Positions 33,183 to 41,806 of a stretch of DNA of 64,000 nt are shown here, in pieces (the stretch's first letter is position 1; each line of letters opens with the position of its first letter). The DNA lies in IMG/VR virus record IMGVR_UViG_3300037091_000060, positions 1-64,000 of that record; one strand, written 5' to 3'. Under the pieces are notes generated by a model. That model worked only from the letters and a program-made list of their open reading frames with translations. It ran no database searches and had not been told where the DNA came from. This DNA comes from a virus. Position numbers and translations under genes: made by a program.

Positions 33183-33377
33183 ATGGCAAAACACAAGGTA
33201 GCAAAGGCAATTCAAATTGGTTCGGTGGTTCAGTTCAAGAGTGGCGGGCCGCTCATGACCGTAGTCAAAGGCGTATCAGGGGGCGACAGCACCATTCTAA
33301 CGGTGTTGTGGATAGCAGAAGAACGCTATCTTCAAAAGGCCGAAGTCGCCATCCAAGCGTTCAAACTGATACGCTAA
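33183..33377 (+). CDS. DUF2158-like small protein
   Basis: The 64-residue protein contains IGSVVQFKSGGPLMTVVKG (about 12-30), the hallmark of DUF2158 (YodC-like) proteins, and a strand with the usual Trp (VLWIAEE). Function unknown even in bacteria. AGGAGAACTAAA precedes the ATG. Confidence 0.7.
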   Translation: MAKHKVAKAIQIGSVVQFKSGGPLMTVVKGVSGGDSTILTVLWIAEERYLQKAEVAIQAFKLIR

Positions 33378-34330
33378 TGGACCTGATAATCTACCACGGA
33401 AATTGTCCCGACGGCTGGGCCGCAGCGTACATCTGCAAGCTGAAGTACCCGGAGGCCGAGTTCATGCCCCTCAATCATGGTCTGACAGACGAGGCATTGG
33501 AAGACCTATTTGCGATGGTCGACAATAAACACGTCATCATGGTCGACTATTCGCTGCGCACTCGCGAGTTGAACGACAAGTTAGCCGCACTCGCGAACAC
33601 GTTCCGTATTCTCGACCATCACAAGACAGCGCAGGCCGTGTTGGAGGGCGCACCGTACGCGATCTTCGATATGAAACGCTCAGGCGCTGGCATGACGTGG
33701 GATTATCTGTTCGGCAAGGACGCGTATTTGGAGGGCGACGGATACTTAGAACGACCATTCTGGATTTCGTACACCGAGGACCAAGATTTGTGGAACTGGG
33801 TGTTGCCGCACTCCCAAGAGATCAACGCCTATTTGATGGTGCAACCGCGCACCGTTGAAGTGTGGGATAAAATAATTGAGATGAGTGCCGCTGATGCTGA
33901 GAAAAGAGGTAAAGGCGTCCGCTCGTACATCGAATACTACACCCGCTCCGTCCTCGCAGAGGTACAAGAGGGCGTTCTATTTTTCCAGACGGGCACAATC
34001 GAGTCAGAGGACGAGACCATCACCCTTCCCGTTTATACCAGTTACCGCACCGGGGTCCTCAACATCCCGTACGTGGGAGTCAGCGAGGCTGGCGCGGCAT
34101 TAGTCGAGAGTGGATTCGACATCGGCCTCGCGTGGTTCGAGCGCGGCGACGGTCTGATTCAGTTCTCTTTGCGTAGCAAAAAGGGCGGCCCAATCGACGT
34201 CGCCGCAATCGCAAAGACCTACGGCGGCGGCGGCCACAACAACGCGGCAGGTTTTCAAGTTAGTCTCAGAGAGGGTCGCGACATCGTCGACGGCATCATA
34301 GGGAGACTCAGTTATGAAAAATCGAATTGA
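33377..34330 (+). CDS. DHH/DHHA1-family phosphoesterase
   Basis: The 317-residue protein has IIYHGNCPDGWAAAY (about 4), IMVDYSLR (about 54), RILDHHKT (about 76) and GGGGHNNAAGF (about 283), the DHH and DHHA1 signatures. Members degrade short RNAs, cyclic dinucleotides or pAp. A phage copy may clear signalling nucleotides used by host defence or recycle nanoRNA; which one is not evident. It sits between a DUF2158 gene and a zinc-peptidase-like gene. Confidence 0.8.
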   Translation: MDLIIYHGNCPDGWAAAYICKLKYPEAEFMPLNHGLTDEALEDLFAMVDNKHVIMVDYSLRTRELNDKLAALANTFRILDHHKTAQAVLEGAPYAIFDMKRSGAGMTWDYLFGKDAYLEGDGYLERPFWISYTEDQDLWNWVLPHSQEINAYLMVQPRTVEVWDKIIEMSAADAEKRGKGVRSYIEYYTRSVLAEVQEGVLFFQTGTIESEDETITLPVYTSYRTGVLNIPYVGVSEAGAALVESGFDIGLAWFERGDGLIQFSLRSKKGGPIDVAAIAKTYGGGGHNNAAGFQVSLREGRDIVDGIIGRLSYEKSN

Positions 34331-34658
34331 CATCATAGAGTTCCCTGTCTTCTCCGACTTCATCGTCCACGTTGAAGTGACAAAGAACTTACAAAAGACT
34401 ACGATGAAGTATCCAAGTGTCGCGTGTTTGGCGGACGAGATCGATAACAACACAGACGCGGTCACGTTGTACGCTAACGGAAAGGTCTGTTTCATATTCT
34501 TACAACCCGATGCTTCTGCTGGAACAGTGGCCCACGAGGCCTTTCACGCCGTCGAGAATATGATGAGCTATTTCGATATGGACTTGGGCGGGGAGACTTC
34601 GGCGTATCACATCGGGTATATAGTGAACCGTGCATTCAAATTGTTGAGGAAACGATGA
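34314..34658 (+). CDS. Zincin-like peptidase domain protein
   Basis: The 114-residue protein has TVAHEAFHAVENMM (about 71-84), a HExxH zinc motif. GGETSAYHIGYIVN follows, where the Glu could be the third ligand, as in compact phage metallopeptidases. Substrate unknown. It overlaps the DHH gene by 17 bases and the next by ATGA. Confidence 0.65.
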   Translation: MKNRIDIIEFPVFSDFIVHVEVTKNLQKTTMKYPSVACLADEIDNNTDAVTLYANGKVCFIFLQPDASAGTVAHEAFHAVENMMSYFDMDLGGETSAYHIGYIVNRAFKLLRKR

Positions 34659-35368
34659 CACTACTTATCGCAGTTAAGAGTTGCCGTGCAGACCTAGATC
34701 GCGGGTGTCATGACGTGATTCGCTCGACGTGGGGGCTAGCCTTGCGCGGTAAGGCGATGGTGCGTTTCTTCGTCGGCCACACGGCCAGCGACTACTTCAT
34801 GGCCCACCCAAAGGCCGACGCGAGAACATTCTCAAACGACGAGGTTGTGGCGGACGCACCCGACGATTATCAGTCACTGCCACATAAGACTCGCGCCATC
34901 TGCGGCTGGGCGATCACTAAGAACGTCAGCCACGTGTTCCTCTGCGACAACGACACTTATGTGAACGCGGCGAAGCTACTCTCTTGCGGGTACGAGGGCT
35001 ACGACTACGTAGGCAAGATCGACAAGCCGTTGGGAGAAACCTTCCCTTACGACGCGGTTGACCGCAATGGAATAATGGAGCACATCCCCTTCTGTTACCC
35101 GTGGGCCAGCGGCGGCATCGGCTATTTTCTGTCTCGGAACGCGGCCTTCGAGGTAGCAGACAGTTATCCGAAAACGTGGGCCGAAGATTTGTGGGTTGGT
35201 CAAGTTCTGGGACGAGAGATCGCGAAGGGAAACATGAGCGCGCGCTCTCTTCCGGCAGGCAATTACTCCCTGCATTTTCCATCTGCCCAATTTAAGCAGG
35301 GTTATGACCCAAAGTTGAATTGGATGCAAGAAATGCACGCGAAGACTACGTGGGATAATTTAGTATGA
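34655..35368 (+). CDS. GT31-like beta-1,3-galactosyltransferase
   Basis: The 237-residue protein has DVIRSTWG (about 20), a Lys-Arg helix with CGWAITKNVSHVFLCDNDTY (about 84-103; the DxD-equivalent metal site), YPWASGGIGYFLSR and WAEDLWVGQVLG (about 174), all characteristic of GT31 enzymes. Family members add galactose or N-acetylglucosamine in beta-1,3 linkage. It lacks the membrane anchor of animal enzymes. With GT6 and GT11 genes just downstream it could start a blood-group-like glycan. Confidence 0.75.
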   Translation: MTLLIAVKSCRADLDRGCHDVIRSTWGLALRGKAMVRFFVGHTASDYFMAHPKADARTFSNDEVVADAPDDYQSLPHKTRAICGWAITKNVSHVFLCDNDTYVNAAKLLSCGYEGYDYVGKIDKPLGETFPYDAVDRNGIMEHIPFCYPWASGGIGYFLSRNAAFEVADSYPKTWAEDLWVGQVLGREIAKGNMSARSLPAGNYSLHFPSAQFKQGYDPKLNWMQEMHAKTTWDNLV

Positions 35369-35793
35369 AGACAGCATTGAAAAACAGAGAGCAGCGTTTG
35401 GGGATTTATAGACGATACTATAGACGACACCGTTTGAAACTCCTCAAAGCGCGCAAAGAGTATTATGATACAAACAGAAAGGAAATAAGAAACAGAAAAC
35501 TCGCGCGTAATTTACAAATAAAGTTTGAAGTTCTCGCGCACTATGGTCCAAGAAAAGAACTGCGCTGTTCATGGCGCGGGTGCGCAATTGTGGATGTGGA
35601 CATGCTCTCATTGGACCACGTAAAAAATGATGGTTTCAAACACCGTCATCAGCATCAACACGATGGAAGTCAGGGCGGGGTCGGTCTTTATTCTCGTTTA
35701 CGAAATATGAAATATCCAAAAGGTTTTCAAACTCTCTGCTACAATCATCAAATGAAAAAAGAGCTTGTTCGTCGTTCATCGGAGGCCTTGTGA
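35365..35793 (+). CDS. HNH homing endonuclease inside the glycosyltransferase cassette
   Basis: The 142-residue protein is very basic at the N-terminus (YRRYYRRHRLKLLKARKEY). Its core is CSWRGC (about 68), LSLDHVKNDG, then LYSRLRNMKYPKGFQTLCYNH (about 111), an HNH type with a final N/H. ATGA and GTGA overlaps join it to the GT31 and GT6 genes. Probably mobile. Confidence 0.75.
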   Translation: MKTALKNREQRLGIYRRYYRRHRLKLLKARKEYYDTNRKEIRNRKLARNLQIKFEVLAHYGPRKELRCSWRGCAIVDVDMLSLDHVKNDGFKHRHQHQHDGSQGGVGLYSRLRNMKYPKGFQTLCYNHQMKKELVRRSSEAL

Positions 35794-36473
35794 CGTCCGT
35801 AGCATTACTAGTTATCGCAACAGGGGAGAGGTACCACAAGTATGTTCAGCCTCTGCTCGCGTCAGCGAGAACCTATTTCGTTCCTCATACGGCAGTCGTC
35901 TTCTCCGACGCCAACAACATCGGCTTGGGAGAACGTCCTTACATGGTGATCGACCACGAAGCGTGGCCCGGTCCCACGCTCCACCGATATCGTACGTTCT
36001 TGAAGGCAAAAGAATATCTAGGATGTTTCGACCAGCTATTTTATATCGACGTCGACATGCTGTTCGTCGCACCAGTTGGGGACGAGATATTCTCCCACGG
36101 TCTGACCGCCGTACTCCACCCCGGCTATGTCGGCACGTGCGGCACTCCTGAAAGACGAAGAGAGTCCGCCGCGTTCACGCCCTATAATAAGGCCTATTAT
36201 TGTGGCGGCTTTCAAGGTGGGGATACAGAAACATATTTGAGGGCGATGGAGTACATGGCTTCTGGAATTAAATTTGACGAGGCGCGAGGAATAACTGCGG
36301 CGTGGCACGACGAGTCTCACTGGAACGCTCTCTTGTCGACCATCGAAAGGCCGACGAAGGTCTTTGGACCTGAGTACTGTTACCCCGAGAACGCGGGCAG
36401 CCACTACACCGACAAATGGCGCGCGGCGGGACTGGGTCACGTTGAGCCTAAGATTTTGGCACTCACGAAATGA
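35790..36473 (+). CDS. GT6-family (ABO-type) glycosyltransferase
   Basis: The 227-residue protein has AVVFSD (about 34), WPGPTLHRYRTFL (about 58), FYIDVDMLFVAPVGDEI (about 84), ERRRESAAF, AYYCGGFQGGDTETYLRAM (about 133) and AAWHDESHWN (about 170). These match the human blood-group A/B transferase family, which adds Gal or GalNAc alpha-1,3 to an acceptor. The DVD metal motif is present, as in vertebrate enzymes; as I recall, most cellular bacterial GT6 proteins have NxN instead. Start GTG on a GTGA overlap. Confidence 0.8.
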   Translation: MTSVALLVIATGERYHKYVQPLLASARTYFVPHTAVVFSDANNIGLGERPYMVIDHEAWPGPTLHRYRTFLKAKEYLGCFDQLFYIDVDMLFVAPVGDEIFSHGLTAVLHPGYVGTCGTPERRRESAAFTPYNKAYYCGGFQGGDTETYLRAMEYMASGIKFDEARGITAAWHDESHWNALLSTIERPTKVFGPEYCYPENAGSHYTDKWRAAGLGHVEPKILALTK

Positions 36474-37198
36474 TTACCATTAAACTGATGGGAGGATTAG
36501 GAAATCAACTTTTCCAGCGGGCCTTCGGGCTGGCGTTAGAGGGCCGAGGCTATCAAGTTCGTTACGACCCGTTCGCGTTGAAAGAGGGCACTCACCGCGA
36601 GTACTCGCTCGGCTACTTCGGGGACTTACCAATCGGTCGTCAAGAGGGGCCGATTGTCAAGGAGGAGGGCGCGGTTTTTAACGCGGCCTATCTCAATCCG
36701 CCTGACACGTGCACGATGATCGGATACTGGCAGTCGGAGAAGTATTTTCTCCCAGTCGCGTACGAGGTTAACGAGGCATTCAGGTTTCGAGGGCCGCGTC
36801 CGCTACTGCCCGACTGTATAGCGGTTCACGTGCGCCGGGGGGACTATGTCGATTTGCAACAGTTTCACGGCATGCCTGACATTAAGTATTATACAGAGGG
36901 CGTTGAGCACATCCGTCGCCGCGTGGGGGAACCTCTTAAGGTTTTAGTGCTATCGGATGACCGCCAGTGGTGTAGGGAAAATCTCCCCTCTGATTTCACA
37001 GTCGTAGAGGGTGCGAACAAGTACGAGGACATGAAGATCATAGCTGCGTGCGGGTTCGCGGTGATCGCCAACAGCAGCTTCAGTTGGTGGGGCGCGTGGC
37101 TGGGAAGACAGCGGATAATAGTTGCACCGAAGCAGTGGTTCACAGAGCCGTCAATGGATTCTAAGGATATCGTACCGGAGCGATGGAGAACACTATGA
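36470..37198 (+). CDS. GT11-family alpha-1,2-fucosyltransferase
   Basis: The 242-residue protein begins MITIKLMGGLGNQLFQRAFG, the family opening. It has IAVHVRRGDYVD (about 117), VLVLSDDRQWCREN (about 158) and VIANSSFSWWGAWLG (about 198), the GDP-fucose-binding and conserved C-terminal motifs. It transfers fucose alpha-1,2 to galactose, making H-antigen-like ends, which are the natural acceptor for GT6 enzymes. ATGA overlaps on both sides. Confidence 0.85.
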   Translation: MITIKLMGGLGNQLFQRAFGLALEGRGYQVRYDPFALKEGTHREYSLGYFGDLPIGRQEGPIVKEEGAVFNAAYLNPPDTCTMIGYWQSEKYFLPVAYEVNEAFRFRGPRPLLPDCIAVHVRRGDYVDLQQFHGMPDIKYYTEGVEHIRRRVGEPLKVLVLSDDRQWCRENLPSDFTVVEGANKYEDMKIIAACGFAVIANSSFSWWGAWLGRQRIIVAPKQWFTEPSMDSKDIVPERWRTL

Positions 37199-37608
37199 GA
37201 GTATACTTAGGCGGCACCTTCGACATCATTCATCCCGGCCACATCAAGCTGTTCCGATGGGCGAAATTTACCTTCGGTGAGGTGATAGTCGCGCTCAACA
37301 CCGACGAGTTTATCCTGCGGTATAAGGGCAAGGCCCCGGCGATGACCTTCGAGCAGCGTAAGGATGTTCTCTCGGAACTTCGCTCGGTGGACCGCGTTGT
37401 CACGAACACGGGCGACGAGGACTCAAGGCCATCGATTATCGAAGCCCGCCCGCAAGTCATCGTGGTAGGCTCCGACTGGACGAGAGATCGCATTTTGAAG
37501 CAACTGAATATCACTGAGGGATTCTTACTGCAATACAGCATCAACCTTGTGATCTACGGCAACTCTGACCCGATACACTCATCAGACATCAAGAAGAGAA
37601 TGGCATGA
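37195..37608 (+). CDS. Cytidylyltransferase-like nucleotidyltransferase
   Basis: The 137-residue protein has GGTFDIIHPGHIKLFRWA (residues 6-23) with the HxGH nucleotide site, and PQVIVVGSDW (about 85). This is the fold of glycerol-3-phosphate cytidylyltransferase (TagD), RfaE-C and related enzymes that activate a sugar or polyol as a CDP/ADP derivative. It could prepare a donor for the surrounding glycosyltransferases. Substrate unknown. Confidence 0.75.
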   Translation: MRVYLGGTFDIIHPGHIKLFRWAKFTFGEVIVALNTDEFILRYKGKAPAMTFEQRKDVLSELRSVDRVVTNTGDEDSRPSIIEARPQVIVVGSDWTRDRILKQLNITEGFLLQYSINLVIYGNSDPIHSSDIKKRMA

Positions 37609-38243
37609 TAATCGAGGCGTTCATTCCGGATTGGGCAAGCCCCCGGGCGCACGCGGGGGCGTTGGCCGAGGCACTTGAGCCTTTTTGCAAGACGACTATC
37701 TTGAGTTCCTTCGACGTGCCTTTTTCAGTTCAGTGGGCGGAAGCGGTTTCTAAATTCACTGGCGACATATTTTTGTGGGCGATGGCGGACATCGAATTTC
37801 GGGACCCTGTTGAAGACATCTTTGTTTCAATGTACCGCGCCTACACACGTGGCGACATCGTGATGTACGCTCCCAATTTGGACTACACCGCGATGGTGTA
37901 TGACACGAGCAAGTTACGGCAGGTCGATCTTGGGCTGTTCGAAGTCGCGGGAACGGATTTAATCTTTGTTAGCCTGCACCGGGACCTGTTGGAATTGCTG
38001 CCCCCGCTGGGCTGCAATACCCATGCGTGGGCCTATGATTATCTGATGACGCACATCGCGCGCAGCAAACTCGGCAAGAAGGTCGTACGCGACTACAATT
38101 TCATGATCGCTCACCCGTACGGGAAAGCGTATAGTGAACCAGAAGCTATAGCGCAGCAAAACGAGTGGATACACCATCTGTCTTTTGTACACCAGATGGG
38201 CATCCGAGAACAGCAAGCGATTCAAGAGAGAACCCATGCTTAA
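37605..38243 (+). CDS. Putative glycosyltransferase-like protein
   Basis: The 212-residue protein has FLWAMADIEFRDPVEDIF (about 64), where the DIEF replaces a DxD motif, and a C-terminal aromatic region (HAWAYDYLMTHIARSKLG). The plan resembles a GT-A fold lacking clear donor-site residues. Assignment is mainly from context. Confidence 0.5.
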   Translation: MIIEAFIPDWASPRAHAGALAEALEPFCKTTILSSFDVPFSVQWAEAVSKFTGDIFLWAMADIEFRDPVEDIFVSMYRAYTRGDIVMYAPNLDYTAMVYDTSKLRQVDLGLFEVAGTDLIFVSLHRDLLELLPPLGCNTHAWAYDYLMTHIARSKLGKKVVRDYNFMIAHPYGKAYSEPEAIAQQNEWIHHLSFVHQMGIREQQAIQERTHA

Positions 38244-39018
38244 GTTATTCACTTTCGTGAGTACGAACCCCGCGCTGCTCGAACTTCAGTACAACAGCTT
38301 TCTGCGACACATGAGGGAGCCGTTCGAGTTCGTCGTTATAAACAACGGCGCGCTCACGGACCACGACAAGTACATTGAGATTGCCAAAGAGTGCATGCGC
38401 CTCCACCTTCGGTTCATAAGTGTGATGTACGACCCTATCCTCGCAGACCGACTGCGCAATTTAGGCGGCCACCGAGTGCTCGTCGGTAATATGTATGCTA
38501 ACATGACTGCGGCCTGCGGATACGGGGTCGCGTGGGCGTGGGAGAACGTGATCTCGAAACAGCGCGGCACCGTCTGTCTGATGCACCACGACATGCTGAT
38601 GGTGCGCGACGCCGTTCTGTCAGATCAGATGGAGGATGCTGACTTGGTCTTTGTCCCGCAATCCCGTGAGGGCGTGCCCGTGCACTTGTGGGAGGGGTTC
38701 GTTCTCGCCAACATCGACCGCATACCTGTGATGGATGCAGCGTGTTGGTGGTACGGTGAGATCGGTGATGTCAATGTGGACGTCGGAGGGATGTCACACT
38801 ACTGGTTTCAAGCGCACCCGCACCTGCGTTGGAAGGGAATTCCTACAGTCTCAGTCGAGGATACGCCCGACGTGAGTTTTCACCCAGCGGTATTTGAGCA
38901 TCTGTATCTCGATGGCGAACCAACAATTCTACACTACCGCGCGGCATCCGACTGGATGAAGCTGGGGCCAGAGTACCACGAAAAGAAGATGCTGTGGCTA
39001 AGGGAGCAACTGCGATGA
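38236..39018 (+). CDS. Putative GT-A glycosyltransferase
   Basis: The 260-residue protein starts LKLFTFVSTNPALLELQYNS, has FVVINNGALTD (about 36), and GTVCLMHHDMLMV (about 113-125), a likely metal site with HHD in place of DxD. The C-terminal region contains repeated aromatic/His residues (MSHYWFQAHPHLRW). Probably a sugar transferase; the donor is unknown. Overlaps neighbours by 8 and 4 bases. Confidence 0.6.
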   Translation: MLKLFTFVSTNPALLELQYNSFLRHMREPFEFVVINNGALTDHDKYIEIAKECMRLHLRFISVMYDPILADRLRNLGGHRVLVGNMYANMTAACGYGVAWAWENVISKQRGTVCLMHHDMLMVRDAVLSDQMEDADLVFVPQSREGVPVHLWEGFVLANIDRIPVMDAACWWYGEIGDVNVDVGGMSHYWFQAHPHLRWKGIPTVSVEDTPDVSFHPAVFEHLYLDGEPTILHYRAASDWMKLGPEYHEKKMLWLREQLR

Positions 39019-39875
39019 TCGCAGGAAAAGTAAACATAGTTATCCCGCTCTACAATCAAGAGCAGTACATCACTCAGTGTGTCAATTCAGCCCTCGCTCA
39101 AACGTATCCGAATTTTGACGTGACCGTTATTAATGATGGCTCAACCGACTATTCGAGACAGGTGTTACAGGAAGCGATTGACGCTTATTTGAACGTAGAC
39201 AGCGTCAAGAGGGCTGAATTTTATAAGGTGGTGGAAGAGAAAGGTCTTGAGACCAAACGAACCAGCGATAACAAATATCCGGACCACGAAGAAAAGTGGG
39301 CCTTGTGGGCGAGCTACTTTCCGAACGGTGAGCGCGTCCCGCCTCTCGTAATCGACCAACCGAATAAAGGTCTTTCTGAGTCTCGAAATATAGGGATTAG
39401 AAGCGGGGACGGGGAGTTTATTTTACCGCTTGACAGCGACGACTGGATTGATGTAGACTATCTAAGTAGGACCGTGCCCAAGATGGCGGACCCGAAGGTG
39501 GGCATCGTCTCCACCGATATGCAGTACGAGGGGCTGTTGCGCAACCGCATCGCACCGCGCGGTCTAACGTTAGCGCATCAGATGAACTGCAATGACCTTC
39601 CAATCTGCTCGCTGATTAGACGAGAGGCGTGGGAGCAAACCCCCGGGTACGAGACCATTTTCATCGAGGTAGCGGGCAGCACGAAGGTTCCCGGATACGA
39701 GGACTGGAATATGTGGATTGACATTTTGAAGCGCGGCTGGACCGTGGCGGTCGTCAACGAGCCGCTGTTCCACTACCGCGTGAAACCAGTTTCGATGATA
39801 ACGCAGGCGAAATCGAAGCACAACGGACTGGTGCGCGTGATTCATCTTCTGCATCCGGATTTGTGGAGACAATAG
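39015..39875 (+). CDS. GT2-family glycosyltransferase
   Basis: The 286-residue protein has the full GT2 signature: VNIVIPLYNQEQYITQCVNS (about 6), TVINDGSTDYS (about 37), NKGLSESRNIGI (about 117), FILPLDSDDWID (about 136) and YEDWNMWIDILKRGW (about 229). It transfers a sugar from a nucleotide donor with inversion. Last of the glycosyltransferases on this strand. The stop overlaps the phosphoesterase start. Confidence 0.85.
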   Translation: MIAGKVNIVIPLYNQEQYITQCVNSALAQTYPNFDVTVINDGSTDYSRQVLQEAIDAYLNVDSVKRAEFYKVVEEKGLETKRTSDNKYPDHEEKWALWASYFPNGERVPPLVIDQPNKGLSESRNIGIRSGDGEFILPLDSDDWIDVDYLSRTVPKMADPKVGIVSTDMQYEGLLRNRIAPRGLTLAHQMNCNDLPICSLIRREAWEQTPGYETIFIEVAGSTKVPGYEDWNMWIDILKRGWTVAVVNEPLFHYRVKPVSMITQAKSKHNGLVRVIHLLHPDLWRQ

Positions 39876-40522
39876 TGAGGATAACTTTTATCGGCGACGT
39901 GCACGGGAAGACCGACCAGTACCAGAAGAAACTGCGCCAGAAGTTCGCGGGGAAGCGCACCTTTCAGATCGGAGACATGGGCATCGGCTTCAAGGGCGTC
40001 CCCGGCATTCACAAGGACATCCAGACGAACGGCGACCATAAATGGATTCGCGGGAACCACGATGACCCGGCGAAGTGCCGACAGCAGTTCGGATACGCGG
40101 GCGAGTACGGCTACCTGCCGGAGGACAAATTATTCTTTATGGGTGGCGCGTTCTCCATCGACCGCGCGTGGCGCACCCCCGGCGTATCGTGGTGGGGCGA
40201 CGAGGAACTCAGTTGGCCGGAACTCGCGAAGGCCGTCGACTTGTACATCGCGACGAAGCCGGAGATCGTGGCGACGCACGACTGCCCCAGCCGCATCTCA
40301 GAGTATATGCTGACCGTAGTGCTCCCCGGCTTCCGACCGGAGAAACTGGACTGCATGTCCAGCCGCACCGCAGCCGCGTTGCAGCAGATGTTGGACATTC
40401 ACCGCCCGAAATTTTGGGCGTTTGGGCACTATCATTGCGACACGTCGTTTGAGTGGCAAGGAACGAAGTTTGTTTGTTTGGCTGAACTCTCAGAGTACAC
40501 TCTGGACACCGATGAAGAATAA
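39875..40522 (+). CDS. Calcineurin-like metallophosphoesterase
   Basis: The 215-residue protein has FIGDVHGK (about 5), QIGDMGIG (about 32), WIRGNHDD (about 54), ATHDCPSR (about 133) and FGHYHCD (about 183), the complete two-metal site. It hydrolyses phosphomono- or diesters; phage homologues are often annotated as serine/threonine phosphatases, but the substrate cannot be read from sequence. GTG start on TAGTG. Confidence 0.8.
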   Translation: MRITFIGDVHGKTDQYQKKLRQKFAGKRTFQIGDMGIGFKGVPGIHKDIQTNGDHKWIRGNHDDPAKCRQQFGYAGEYGYLPEDKLFFMGGAFSIDRAWRTPGVSWWGDEELSWPELAKAVDLYIATKPEIVATHDCPSRISEYMLTVVLPGFRPEKLDCMSSRTAAALQQMLDIHRPKFWAFGHYHCDTSFEWQGTKFVCLAELSEYTLDTDEE

Positions 40523-40659
40523 AACTTACTTTGTTTACGCTTACTTTCTAGGTAAACGAGCCATTTATGTTGGGCACACCACCAATCTCAAAGAACGAAC
40601 AACGAAGGCACCAAAGTGATCGCATGAAAAAGTGGTGGACCGACCGGAGACGACAGTGA
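40512..40659 (+). pseudogene. Frameshifted GIY-YIG nuclease remnant
   Basis: ATG 40512 reads YFVYAYFLGKRAIYVGHTTN, the start of a GIY-YIG nuclease, then stops at 40619. The frame one base ahead continues as EQRRHQSDRMKKWW and ends at 40659, where GTGA overlaps the next gene. Joined, the two give a small GIY-YIG fold with its conserved Arg/His and Trp. A one-base indel between about 40588 and 40605 explains the break; programmed shifting is less likely. Confidence 0.55.
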
Positions 40660-41282
40660 ATTTTTATTTAATTTCGGATACGCATCTAAAACACGAGGCC
40701 ATGAAGACATACTGTCTACGCCCGCCCAACTTCACAGAACTCATACATAAGAACGTGATGAACACAGTGAAGGCAGAAGATACGCTGATACATTTAGGCG
40801 ACGTGGGCATAGGTAAACACGCGGATTGGACGTGGATGGTGCGCGCATGGCCGGGTCGTAAAATACTGATACGTGGTAATCACGATAGGGCACACTCTTG
40901 TGGATGGTGGGCAGAAACAGGCGGCTTTGATTTCGCGTGCGACTCGATGGTCTTCCGCAACGTGCTACTCACCCACGAGCCAGCGAACGCGATCATAAAA
41001 TCTGACGGCCATCGTCCGTACGGCGCGCTGGAAGAGGGTCTGCCGCAAGACTGCGAACTGAACGTGCACGGGCACCTTCACAACATCTGGGACGGATTCG
41101 CCAGCGAAGGACGTTTGGAGCGCGACAAGGAACTGCTCGGAATAGACTTCACCAAACGACTAAAGCACTCGTGGCAGCGGCTGTTCGCCGTGGAGTACAC
41201 GAACTACATGCCCGTCGAGTTCAACAAATTCATATCACAGCCTGACAAGTATCAGGCGAGGGGGCCACGTGGCCGACTTTAA
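40656..41282 (+). CDS. Calcineurin-like metallophosphoesterase
   Basis: The 208-residue protein carries LISDTHLKH (about 5), IHLGDVGIG (about 49), LIRGNHDRA (about 72), LLTHEPA (about 107) and NVHGHLHN (about 138). It belongs to a different subgroup from the enzyme at 39875, which lacks the SDTH opening. GTG at 40656 is chosen for its overlap with the GIY-YIG frame end; an in-frame start at 40632 is possible. Confidence 0.8.
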   Translation: MNFYLISDTHLKHEAMKTYCLRPPNFTELIHKNVMNTVKAEDTLIHLGDVGIGKHADWTWMVRAWPGRKILIRGNHDRAHSCGWWAETGGFDFACDSMVFRNVLLTHEPANAIIKSDGHRPYGALEEGLPQDCELNVHGHLHNIWDGFASEGRLERDKELLGIDFTKRLKHSWQRLFAVEYTNYMPVEFNKFISQPDKYQARGPRGRL

Positions 41283-41796
41283 TCAGGCACTACAGAAAAC
41301 GCTGATTCACGAGGGCGGGTATCAGAACCGTCCGCTGGACAAAGGCAACTGGTACAACGGAATCAACTACGGCACGAAGTACGGCATCACTGCCACCGAC
41401 GTAGCGCATTACTTTCCTACGCTCATTTCGGACTTGAACTGCGTTCGTAATCTGACGACGGCACAGGCCACGATAGTCTACAAGGGCGGGTACTGGAAAG
41501 ACCTTTACTCCCAGATCAACGCGCAACTGGTCGCGGAGAAGCTGTTCGACATGGGCGTGCTGATGGGCGTGGGGACTGCGGTGAAACAATTGCAGATCAC
41601 TTTGAAGAACGCGATTGCGATTGTGCCGGACGGCGTGTTCGGCCCCCAGACCTTGGCCGACGTTAACCAGCAGGACGGTGCTCAACTTCTAAATAGTTAC
41701 CGCACCACGCTTCTCAATCACGCGGTCAACATCGTCAACGCCAACCCGAACGACGCTGGATTTATACAAGGCTGGATTAACAGAATCAACAGTTGA
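41269..41796 (+). CDS. Endolysin, glycoside hydrolase family 108-type muramidase
   Basis: The 175-residue protein has LQKTLIHEGGYQNRPLDKGN (about 8-27); the Glu of HEGGY is the expected catalytic residue, and YGTKYGIT matches the family. A C-terminal peptidoglycan-binding-type helix bundle follows (DGVFGPQTLADVNQQDGAQL). It cleaves the glycan backbone of the cell wall at lysis. No signal peptide, so a holin would be needed; none is certain nearby. GTG start overlaps the upstream gene by 14 bases. Confidence 0.85.
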   Translation: MADFNQALQKTLIHEGGYQNRPLDKGNWYNGINYGTKYGITATDVAHYFPTLISDLNCVRNLTTAQATIVYKGGYWKDLYSQINAQLVAEKLFDMGVLMGVGTAVKQLQITLKNAIAIVPDGVFGPQTLADVNQQDGAQLLNSYRTTLLNHAVNIVNANPNDAGFIQGWINRINS

Positions 41797-41806
41797 AAGG
41801 GCTCCC

